Under the pieces are notes generated by a model. It did no database searches. It was given only the letters and a program-made list of their open reading frames with translations, and was not told where the DNA came from. The position numbers and the translations under genes were made by a program. Positions 5,996 through 11,183 of a DNA stretch of 11,183 nt are shown here, one piece after another (position 1 is the first letter of the stretch; each line of letters opens with the position of its first letter). The DNA comes from Solirubrobacteraceae bacterium (GTDB lineage: Bacteria; Actinomycetota; Thermoleophilia; Solirubrobacterales; Solirubrobacteraceae), in assembly GCA_025935735.1 (NCBI GenBank), contig JAICUS010000147.1:1-11183 (forward strand), read 5' to 3'.

Positions 5996-7063
5996 ATGCC
6001 CAGCCGCCTGATCACCCTCCTGCTCGTCCCGCTCCTCGCCGCCGTCGTGGCGGCGTGCGGCAGCGAGTCCGGGCAGACCGCGAGCTCCAGCTCCGACGTG
6101 TCGCAGCTGCTGCGCGACACGTTCGCGAACCTGTCGAAGATGAAGTCCGCGGACGTCGGGCTGCAGCTGCGGGTCGCCTCGCCGTCGGCGCAGGGCGGGC
6201 CGGTGACCGCCGAGATCAGCGGGCCGTTCGCCGCCACCGGCGACGGGAAGCTCCCGCGTTTCGCGTTCAACGCGACGCTCAGCGCCGCGGGCCGCTCGCA
6301 GCGCGTGGGGGCCACGTGGACGGGTGAGAAGGCGTTCATCACTCTGCAGAACACGGCATATGCCGTATCGGACCTGGTGGCGAGGCAATTCGCCGCCGGC
6401 TACCAGCAGGCGCTGCGGTCCAACCAGACCAAGCAGGCCAAGGGCGGGCTCCTGCTGTCGAGCCTGGGGATCGACTTCACGAAGTGGCTCAAGAACGCCC
6501 GCAACGCCGGGACCGCGCAGGTCGGCGACGCGCAGACGGTGCGGATCGCCGGCCAGGCCGACATCCCGCAGATGGTCGACGACCTGGGGCGGATCTCCCA
6601 GCGCGCGCAGTCGCTCGGCGCCACCGGCGGCGCGCAGGTCCGGCAGCTCTCGGCCCAGCAGAAGCAGCAGCTCGAGCAGGCGATCAAGTCCGTGGACGTG
6701 CAGATCTACACGGGCGCGCAGGACCGCATCCTGCGCCGGCTCGTCGTGCACGCCGTGCTGCACACCCCGCAGGCGAAGGCGGACTCGGCGCTGGACCTCG
6801 ACCTGCAGTTCACCAAGGTCAACCAGGACCAGCAGATCTCCGCGCCGGCGAACCCGAAGCCGTTCAGCCAGCTGCTGAAGGTCACGGGCGCGCTGAACCG
6901 CGGCGGCCTGAGCGGGCTGCTCGGCGGCGCGGCCACCGGCGGCGGCTCGTCGTCGTCGAAGGCGCCTTCGGGCTCGAACGTCGATCGCTACGCCGACTGC
7001 GTCAAGAAGGCCGACGGCGACCTGGCCAAGGCCCGCAAGTGCGCCGCGCTGCTGACCGGCTAG
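5996..7063 (+). CDS. LppX/LolA-like lipoprotein
   Basis: A 355-residue lipoprotein. The signal peptide MPSRLITLLLVPLLAAVVAA leads to a lipobox VAAC with the acylated Cys at 21, followed by a Ser-rich linker. The body (about 35-285) has the alternating hydrophobic beta-strand pattern of the LppX/LprG/LolA half-barrel proteins, which bind lipids or glycolipids in their cavity. A Gly/Ser linker (about 300-325) leads to a terminal 28-residue helical module with two cysteines (C335, C349) in a Y-x-x-C-x13-C pattern that could form a disulphide. Start choice: the in-frame ATG at 5954 would place 14 polar residues before the signal peptide and overlaps the promoter, so 5996 is preferred. The Shine-Dalgarno is weak (GGGGAG, 18 nt away). 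It probably acts at the outer face of the membrane in lipid transport. Confidence 0.88.
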   Translation: MPSRLITLLLVPLLAAVVAACGSESGQTASSSSDVSQLLRDTFANLSKMKSADVGLQLRVASPSAQGGPVTAEISGPFAATGDGKLPRFAFNATLSAAGRSQRVGATWTGEKAFITLQNTAYAVSDLVARQFAAGYQQALRSNQTKQAKGGLLLSSLGIDFTKWLKNARNAGTAQVGDAQTVRIAGQADIPQMVDDLGRISQRAQSLGATGGAQVRQLSAQQKQQLEQAIKSVDVQIYTGAQDRILRRLVVHAVLHTPQAKADSALDLDLQFTKVNQDQQISAPANPKPFSQLLKVTGALNRGGLSGLLGGAATGGGSSSSKAPSGSNVDRYADCVKKADGDLAKARKCAALLTG

Positions 7064-7115
7064 CGGCCTCTCAGCTCGCACTCATGCTGTGATCGGAATA
7101 GCCTGAGGCGCCTCC
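7064..7115 (+). promoter_or_regulatory. Promoter and ribosome-site region of the antiporter gene
   Basis: TAGCCT (7099-7104) fits the -10 pattern 11 nt before the GTG start. It is followed at once by GAGGCGCCTC (7105-7114), a perfect 10-bp palindrome that contains GAGG, the likely Shine-Dalgarno with 7-nt spacing. The palindrome could serve as a small operator or hide the ribosome site. Confidence 0.45.
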
Positions 7116-8252
7116 GTGTCCGCGGCGAGCGCTCAATTCAACCTGCGCCGGTTCCTGAGCAGCGGGGAGGGCTGGCCGTATCTGCTCGTCCCGTTCATCC
7201 CGCTGGCCATCGTGCTGGACGCGATCGGCGCCACGGCGGTGATCGTGTTCGGCGCGTCGGTGCTCGGCGTGGTCCCGACCGCGGCGCTGATGGGCAAGGC
7301 CACCGACGAGCTCGCGCACCGCTCCGGGCCGGGCATCGGCGGGCTGCTGAACGTCACCTTCGGCAACGCGCCGGAGCTGATCATCGCGCTGTTCGCGCTC
7401 CACGACGGCTTGCAGGAGGTGGTCAAGGCGTCGCTGGTCGGCTCGATCCTGGGCAACCTGCTGCTGGTGATGGGCGCGGCGATGCTCGTCGGCGGCTGGG
7501 GGCGCGACCGGCAGACGTTCGTGGCCGAGGCGGCGAGCATGCAGTCGACGCTGCTGCTGCTGGCCTGCGTGGCGCTCGTGCTGCCGGCGGCGTTCCAGCT
7601 CTCGCTCGGCGGCGCGCTGCCGTCGCCGGAGGCCGAGTCGCGCCACTTCAGCAGCGACCTGCAGACGATGTCGGCGCTCGTGGCGGTCGTGCTGCTCTTC
7701 TCCTACGCCGCGGGCCTGTTCTTCTCGCTCAAGACCCACCGCGACATCTTCAACCCGGACATGGACTCCGGGGAGGACGAGCCGCACGAGCCCTGGAGCG
7801 TGCGGCGCTGCGTGATGTGGCTGGCCATCGCGGGCGTGGCGGTCGGCTTCATGTCGGAGATCCTGGTCGGCTCGATCGAGGAGGCCTCCAGCCACGTCGG
7901 CCTGTCGCCGTTCTTCGTCAGCCTGATCGTGGTGGCGATCGCCGGCAACGCCGCGGAGCACTGGGTGGCGGTCTACTTCGCCGCGCGCGACAAGCTCGAC
8001 CTCTCGGTGGCCATCGCCATCGGCTCGAGCGCCCAGATCGCCCTGTTCGTGTTCCCGGTGCTCGTGCTGGCGTCGTTCTTCATCGGGCCGTTCCCGATGG
8101 CGCTGGAGCTCAACGGGCTGGAGCTGGGCTCGATCGTGCTGGCGGTGATCATCGCCACGCACGTGACCCACGAGGGCGCGTCGACCTGGTTCGAGGGCGT
8201 CCAGCTCCTCGCGGTCTACGTGGTCCTCGGGATCGTCTTCTTCTTCGTGTAG
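7116..8252 (+). CDS. Ca2+/H+ antiporter, CAX family
   Basis: A 378-residue polytopic membrane protein with about eleven hydrophobic segments, the normal length for bacterial CAX antiporters such as YfkE. The two inverted alpha-repeats are evident: GNAPE at 83-87 inside LLNVTFGNAPELIIALFAL, and GNAAE at 277-281 inside VVAIAGNAAEHWVAVYFAA. The acidic residues E87 and E281 correspond to the cation-binding glutamates of the family. An acidic hydrophilic loop (about 207-227, DMDSGEDEPHEP) separates the two halves, as expected. The protein exchanges cytosolic Ca2+ for protons across the membrane. The GTG at 7116 is preceded by GAGG and a TANNNT box. It stands alone, with the lipoprotein 52 nt upstream on the same strand and a convergent gene downstream. 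Confidence 0.95.
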   Translation: MSAASAQFNLRRFLSSGEGWPYLLVPFIPLAIVLDAIGATAVIVFGASVLGVVPTAALMGKATDELAHRSGPGIGGLLNVTFGNAPELIIALFALHDGLQEVVKASLVGSILGNLLLVMGAAMLVGGWGRDRQTFVAEAASMQSTLLLLACVALVLPAAFQLSLGGALPSPEAESRHFSSDLQTMSALVAVVLLFSYAAGLFFSLKTHRDIFNPDMDSGEDEPHEPWSVRRCVMWLAIAGVAVGFMSEILVGSIEEASSHVGLSPFFVSLIVVAIAGNAAEHWVAVYFAARDKLDLSVAIAIGSSAQIALFVFPVLVLASFFIGPFPMALELNGLELGSIVLAVIIATHVTHEGASTWFEGVQLLAVYVVLGIVFFFV

Positions 8253-8256
8253 GACC

Positions 8257-8271
8257 GGCGGGCTGCCCGCC
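8257..8271. terminator. Bidirectional hairpin between convergent genes
   Basis: GGCGGGC (8257-8263), T, GCCCGCC (8265-8271) is a perfect GC-only dyad in the 20-base gap between the antiporter stop and the stop of the convergent acidic protein gene. It forms a 6-bp stem with a CTG loop on either strand. There is no T-tract, but position and strength suit a shared terminator. Confidence 0.55.
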
Positions 8272-8272
8272 T

Positions 8273-8581
8273 CTAGAAATCAGGGTCGGGCTCGAGCTCG
8301 TCCTCTTCGTCGGGCTCGTCCTCGTCCGGGTCCTCACGCGCGGACGAGCGCGCGCGGCGCGTCTCGAACGCCTCCACCAGCTCGTCGCGCTGGTGCTCGT
8401 CGATGGCGACGTCGTCGCCGAGCAGGATCCACTCGGCATCGTCGTCCTCGGCCTCGTCGATCAACTCGAGGTCGATGTGCGCCGAGTCGTCCACGACCAG
8501 GAGGATCTCGGTCTGCGGATTGAAGTACGTGCCCGGTCTGGTGAGCAGTTCGTCGACGTCGAAGCGGCGCAGGGCAGGCAT
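8273..8581 (-). CDS. Small protein with acidic tail, unknown function
   Basis: A 102-residue cytosolic protein that I cannot name. Residues 1-60 look folded: MPALRRFDVDELL, a PGTYFNPQTEILLVVDDS strand-rich segment (16-33), then HIDLELID and AEWILLGDDVAID. Residues 61-75 form a helix, and the tail (about 80-102) is almost purely acidic with Pro (EDPDEDEPDEEDELEPDPD). The ATG at 8581 is supported by TAGCCT ending exactly 7 nt upstream (8589-8594), a leaderless arrangement; that TAG is also the stop codon of the upstream gene. The gap to that gene is only 10 nt, so read-through cotranscription is also likely. The acidic tail could bind metal or mimic nucleic acid, but nothing here proves either. 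Confidence 0.8.
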   Translation of the reverse strand: MPALRRFDVDELLTRPGTYFNPQTEILLVVDDSAHIDLELIDEAEDDDAEWILLGDDVAIDEHQRDELVEAFETRRARSSAREDPDEDEPDEEDELEPDPDF

Positions 8582-8591
8582 AGGCGGGAGG

Positions 8592-9005
8592 CTACCCGTC
8601 CAGGTCGGACAGACGCCTCTCGACCTCGGCGTCCACGTCGAGCGGCTCGGCGCCGCGGGCGATCCGGCGCGCGTTGCGGGCCTGCACGAGGGACCGGATC
8701 TCGGCGCGAAGCGAGTCGTCGACCGCCGGCCGGGTGAGCGCGGCCAGCTCCGCGTCGACGTCGAGCGGCGCGTCTCCGCGCGCGGCCCGGCGGGCGTTGC
8801 GGGCCTCCAGCAGCTGGCGGATCTCGGCGTCGCGGAACGGATCGGCCTCCGGCGACGGGGCGGGCGCCGAGGCGTCGCGGTCGAAGCTCAGCGCGCCGCG
8901 GCCGATCCGGTCATAGGCGCCGCGGCCGGACACCAGCGAGACGATCGCCGCCACCGCGGCGAGCGCGACGACCACGACGATCACGATCGGCAGCGCGTCG
9001 GCCAC
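8592..9005 (-). CDS. Membrane-anchored protein with duplicated ARNARR motif
   Basis: A 137-residue protein of unknown function. One N-terminal membrane helix (about residues 5-26) is followed by a YDRIGRG segment (31-37) and a Pro/Ala linker. Two near-identical cytosolic modules start at residues 61 and 102, 41 residues apart. Each reads EIR-x-L-x2-ARNARR-x-ARG-x2-PLDVDAE, a basic helix followed by a short acidic cap. Such modules recur in actinobacterial SHOCT-like small proteins, although I cannot assign a function. The GTG at 9005 puts the membrane helix at the extreme N-terminus. The ATG at 9041 would add 12 residues and has a weak GGGG upstream, so the start is uncertain. It is divergent from the acyl-CoA dehydrogenase gene and 10 nt upstream of the acidic protein gene. 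Confidence 0.8.
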   Translation of the reverse strand: MADALPIVIVVVVALAAVAAIVSLVSGRGAYDRIGRGALSFDRDASAPAPSPEADPFRDAEIRQLLEARNARRAARGDAPLDVDAELAALTRPAVDDSLRAEIRSLVQARNARRIARGAEPLDVDAEVERRLSDLDG

Positions 9006-9092
9006 GGACCGGATTCTCGCGCACCCCGCCCCACCGGTCATCGTCGCCCCGGCTTGGACGTTCGTCCGGCCCGTTTCCGGCACGCTTCTGGG

Positions 9093-9098
9093 TACAAT
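9093..9098 (+). promoter_or_regulatory. -10 box of the acyl-CoA dehydrogenase gene
   Basis: TACAAT is a strong -10 match 39 nt before the GTG. No good -35 is visible at 16-19 bp upstream. The transcript would start within or beside the operator dyad and carry a leader of about 30 nt with an AAGGAG Shine-Dalgarno (9121-9126). Confidence 0.6.
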
Positions 9099-9114
9099 TG
9101 ACTGACCAGTCAAT
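9097..9114. promoter_or_regulatory. TetR-type operator upstream of acyl-CoA dehydrogenase
   Basis: ATTGACTG-AC-CAGTCAAT is a perfect 8-bp dyad around two bases. It overlaps the end of the -10 box and the predicted transcription start, an ideal repressor position. TGACTGAC-type dyads are typical of TetR-family repressors of fatty-acid and acyl-CoA metabolism genes. The site differs from the GGTCCGG repeat near the local tetR, so its regulator is probably encoded elsewhere. Confidence 0.75.
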
Positions 9115-9137
9115 CTGGCCAAGGAGCAACTGACACC

Positions 9138-10304
9138 GTGGTGGATTTCACGCTGACCGACGAGCAGATCGCACTGCGCGAGATGGCTCATGACTTCGCG
9201 GAGAAGGAGATCCGCCCGGTTGCCTGGGAGTACGACCGGGACGGCACCTGGCCGCAGGCGATCCTGGAGAAGGCCTGGGAGCTCGGCCTGATGAACTCCC
9301 ACATCCCCGAGGAGTACGGCGGCCCCGGCGTCTCCTACCTCGAGGGCGCGCTGATCGAGGAGGAGCTCTCCTGGGGCTGCTCGGGCATCGCCACGTCGAT
9401 CGGCGCCAACGGCCTCGCCACCGCGCCGCTCGCGCTGGCCGGCTCCGAGGAGCTCAAGAAGAAGTACCTGGGCATGCTCACCGAGGCGCCGCTGTTCTCC
9501 TCCTTCTGCCTGACCGAGCCGGACGCCGGCTCCGACGTCTCCGGGATGCGCACCACAGCCGTCCGCAAGGGCGACAAGTACGTCATCAACGGCTCCAAGT
9601 GCTTCATCACCAACGGCGGCTACGCCTCCTTCTTCACCGTCTACGCCAAGACCGACAAGGAGAAGGGCCACCGCGGGATCTCCTGCTTCATCGTGCCCAA
9701 GGACGACACGGTCACGGTGGACAAGAAGGAGGACAAGATGGGCCAGCGGGCCTCCAACACCGCGACCATCTCCTTCAACGACACCGAGATCCCGGCCGGG
9801 AACCTGATCGGCGAGGAGAACCACGGCTTCAAGGTGGCGATGATGACCCTGGACCGCACGCGCCCCGGCGTGGCGGCCATGGCCACCGGCATCGCCCGCG
9901 CGGCGTTCGAGTTCGCCACCGAGTACTCCAAGCAGCGCGTGCAGTTCGGCGTGCCGATCGCCATGCACCAGGCGATCCAGTTCCTGATCGCCGACATGGC
10001 CACCAAGGTGCACCTGTCGCGCCTGGCGGCGTGGAACAGCGCCGTGCTGCTCGACCAGGGCAAGCGCAACACGCTCGAGTCCTCGCACGCCAAGCGCTTC
10101 GCCGCCGACTCCGCCATGGAGGTGGCCACCGACGCGGTGCAGGTCTACGGCGGCTACGGCTTCATCAAGGACTACCCCGTGGAGAAGCTGATGCGCGACG
10201 CCAAGATCATGCAGCTCTACGAGGGCACGTCGCAGATCCAGCGCCTCGTGATCGCCCGCGAGACGTTGCTGCCGCGCCGGGTGGAAGAGCCCGCCGCGGC
10301 CTGA
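9138..10304 (+). CDS. Acyl-CoA dehydrogenase
   Basis: A 388-residue FAD enzyme of normal family length that oxidises acyl-CoA to trans-2-enoyl-CoA, passing electrons to electron-transfer flavoprotein. The N-terminal helical domain (about 1-115) begins FTLTDEQIALREMAHDFA. The beta domain carries the first signature CLTEPDAGSD (124-133) and a FITNGG flavin contact (156-161). The C-terminal helical domain has QVYGGYGFIKDYPVEKLMRDAK (335-356) and the catalytic base Glu362 in MQLYEGTSQIQ, at the short/medium-chain position. Substrate length cannot be fixed from this. The first of two tandem GTG codons (9138) is used, 11 nt after a strong AAGGAG. Strong C-ending codon bias suggests high expression. 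No thiolase, CoA ligase or ETF gene is adjacent. Confidence 0.96.
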   Translation: MVDFTLTDEQIALREMAHDFAEKEIRPVAWEYDRDGTWPQAILEKAWELGLMNSHIPEEYGGPGVSYLEGALIEEELSWGCSGIATSIGANGLATAPLALAGSEELKKKYLGMLTEAPLFSSFCLTEPDAGSDVSGMRTTAVRKGDKYVINGSKCFITNGGYASFFTVYAKTDKEKGHRGISCFIVPKDDTVTVDKKEDKMGQRASNTATISFNDTEIPAGNLIGEENHGFKVAMMTLDRTRPGVAAMATGIARAAFEFATEYSKQRVQFGVPIAMHQAIQFLIADMATKVHLSRLAAWNSAVLLDQGKRNTLESSHAKRFAADSAMEVATDAVQVYGGYGFIKDYPVEKLMRDAKIMQLYEGTSQIQRLVIARETLLPRRVEEPAAA

Positions 10305-10313
10305 ATCCAGACC

Positions 10314-10347
10314 GGCGGGGACGTACCCTTCCGGGTGTGTCCCCGCC
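10314..10347 (+). promoter_or_regulatory. Long hairpin spanning the padR promoter and start codon
   Basis: GGCGGGGAC (10314-10322) pairs with GTCCCCGCC (10339-10347), GT/GT pairs as two G-U wobbles, and ACCC (10325-10328) pairs with GGGT (10333-10336), leaving a TTCC loop. The result is one continuous 15-bp stem in RNA. It begins 9 nt after the dehydrogenase stop, so it may end that transcript, though no T-tract follows. It also contains the padR -10 box and GTG, so as DNA it could be an operator. Confidence 0.6.
10324..10329 (+). promoter_or_regulatory. -10 box of padR, leaderless arrangement
   Basis: TACCCT fits TANNNT and ends 7 nt before the GTG at 10337, so transcription would start at the start codon. 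No Shine-Dalgarno precedes the GTG. Confidence 0.5.
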
Positions 10348-10714
10348 CGCCGGATCGACCGACCCGCTCGTCGGCGACCTGCGCCGCGCGGGGCTGCTCG
10401 CGCTGCTGGTCCTGCACTACACCGCGCACGAGCCGACGTACGGCAACCGGCTCATCGAGCGCATCGAGGCGCTCACCGAGGGCGCGCTGCGCGTGAACCC
10501 GAACACGATGTACCCGCTGCTGCGCTCGCTGGAGTCGCAGGGGCTGCTGGCCGGCCGCTGGGACGACCCGGAGCGGCGCAGCCGGCGCTTCTACCGGGCG
10601 ACGTCCGCCGGCCGGGCGGAGCGCAGCCGCCTGGCCACGGAGCTCGCGCCGCGGCTGGAACGGATCGCCCGCGCGATCCGCGCGCTCGAGGCCGAGGTGC
10701 TCGGCGCGGGCTGA
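10337..10714 (+). CDS. PadR-family transcriptional regulator
   Basis: A 125-residue winged-helix regulator of the small PadR type. The family signature is clear: a helix LLALLVLHYTAHEPTYGNRLIERI (20-43), then the recognition helix NPNTMYPLLRSLESQGLL (54-71), the wing DPERRSRRFYRATSAGR (77-93), and a C-terminal helix (95-121) for dimerisation. The open frame extends upstream through the dehydrogenase gene, so the true start is judged by the domain and the promoter: GTG at 10337 gives a 12-residue leader and has TACCCT exactly 7 nt before it. The stop overlaps the next ATG as TGATG. PadR proteins often repress themselves and a neighbouring gene; the hairpin over its start is a possible site. 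Confidence 0.92.
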   Translation: MSPPAGSTDPLVGDLRRAGLLALLVLHYTAHEPTYGNRLIERIEALTEGALRVNPNTMYPLLRSLESQGLLAGRWDDPERRSRRFYRATSAGRAERSRLATELAPRLERIARAIRALEAEVLGAG

Positions 10715-11181
10715 TGCGACCCGTCCAGGCGAGCATCGTCGTGCGCGGGCGGGCGTTCGAGGCCGAGACGCTGTGGTACGACAAGACCCGCTGGGCGAGC
10801 TGGATCGACGGATTCGGCCACGTGCTCTCGCTCGACCCCGAGTGGCCGGCCGCCGGCGCCACGCTCAGATGGAACTCGCGGCCGGGCGGCGCCGGGCTGA
10901 CGCTCGAGAAGGTCGTCCGCTACGAGCCGCGGCTGGGCCAGACGCTGGAGATCGAGGACGCGAGGTTCACCGGCACGCGACGGGTGATCTTCGAGCCCGG
11001 CCTGGAGGAGACGCGGATCATCCTCGAGGTCTCCCTGGAGGCCAAGGACCGCCTGCCGCCGTGGGACCGGGTCCTGCTGCGCCGCCGCCTGGGGGACTCG
11101 CTGCGGCGCACGCTGACCCGCTTCTCGGTGGAGCTCGCGGCCGAACGCCAGTTCGGCCGCCCGCAGGCGCGCAAACGCTAG
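10714..11181 (+). CDS. SRPBCC-fold (START/polyketide cyclase-like) protein
   Basis: A 155-residue protein with the layout of the SRPBCC superfamily. A first strand (ASIVVRGRAFEAETLWYD) leads to an early helix containing WASWIDGFGHV. A series of beta-strands follows (LRWNSRP, LTLEKVVRYEP, QTLEIEDARFTGTRRVIFEP, TRIILEVSLEA), and a long basic C-terminal helix (about 120-150) closes the cavity. The fold binds hydrophobic ligands, but no ligand is predictable. The length is normal. The ATG overlaps the padR stop (TGATG), so it is translationally coupled to that regulator and may supply or respond to its ligand. No signal peptide is present, so it is cytosolic. The stop is two bases from the right edge, so the gene is complete. 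Confidence 0.85.
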   Translation: MRPVQASIVVRGRAFEAETLWYDKTRWASWIDGFGHVLSLDPEWPAAGATLRWNSRPGGAGLTLEKVVRYEPRLGQTLEIEDARFTGTRRVIFEPGLEETRIILEVSLEAKDRLPPWDRVLLRRRLGDSLRRTLTRFSVELAAERQFGRPQARKR

Positions 11182-11183
11182 GC

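Noticed and set aside
9056..9067. GGACG-TT-CGTCC dyad upstream of the dehydrogenase promoter as an activator site.
   Set aside because: Five-base arms are expected often by chance in such GC-rich DNA, and there is no second copy or other support.
9006..10088. Minus-strand open frame extending the ARNARR gene across the acyl-CoA dehydrogenase gene.
   Set aside because: It is antisense to a gene with complete family signatures. Only the part below about 9005 has protein-like composition and a membrane helix.
9599..10336. Upstream open extension of the padR frame inside the dehydrogenase gene.
   Set aside because: The extension overlaps strongly supported coding sequence and has Arg/Gly/His shadow composition. 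PadR homology begins after 10337.

Overview
The window is very GC-rich, with G/C-biased third codon positions, GTG starts, short intergenic gaps and many 1-8 nt gene overlaps. The gene families (CoxD-type MoxR ATPase, YceI, ArsA/GET3-like ATPase, D-glucuronyl C5-epimerase-like secreted protein, LppX-like lipoprotein, CAX antiporter, acyl-CoA dehydrogenase, PadR) suggest a high-GC actinobacterium, most likely class Thermoleophilia (Solirubrobacter/Conexibacter relatives). That placement is inferred from protein character, not from a marker gene.

Layout. (1) 1-874, minus: a TetR regulator overlaps by ATGA a MoxR-like AAA ATPase that runs off the left edge. (2) 960-2051, plus, divergent from tetR: a YceI-family protein and an NADPH-dependent FMN reductase-like flavoprotein, directly abutting. 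A 48-bp near-perfect inverted repeat lies between the two divergent units. (3) 2052-2141: a convergent gap holding two copies of a GGGACTGTCCCCTTTA repeat, one inside a 29-bp palindrome. (4) 2142-4382, minus: a three-gene overlapping operon of an ArsA/GET3-type ATPase, a small helical protein and a four-helix membrane protein with a repeated cytosolic tail. (5) 4568-5947, minus: a secreted C5-epimerase-like protein with a C-terminal Ig-like domain, divergent from (6) 5996-7063, plus: an LppX/LolA-like lipoprotein. (7) 7116-8252, plus: a Ca2+/H+ antiporter, convergent across a hairpin with (8) 8273-9005, minus: a small acidic protein and a membrane-anchored protein with a duplicated ARNARR motif. 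(9) 9138-10304, plus: an acyl-CoA dehydrogenase behind a TetR-type operator. (10) 10337-11181, plus: a PadR regulator and a SRPBCC-fold protein, overlapping by TGATG.

The units look mostly independent: redox/isoprenoid binding, a targeting-type ATPase operon, envelope functions, ion homeostasis and fatty-acid oxidation. The clearest window-wide pattern is regulatory. Six genes have a TANNNT hexamer ending 6-7 nt before the start codon, as expected for leaderless transcription. No mobile element, CRISPR array, RNA gene or recognisable defence system was found. The least explained unit is the ArsA/GET3-like three-gene operon.
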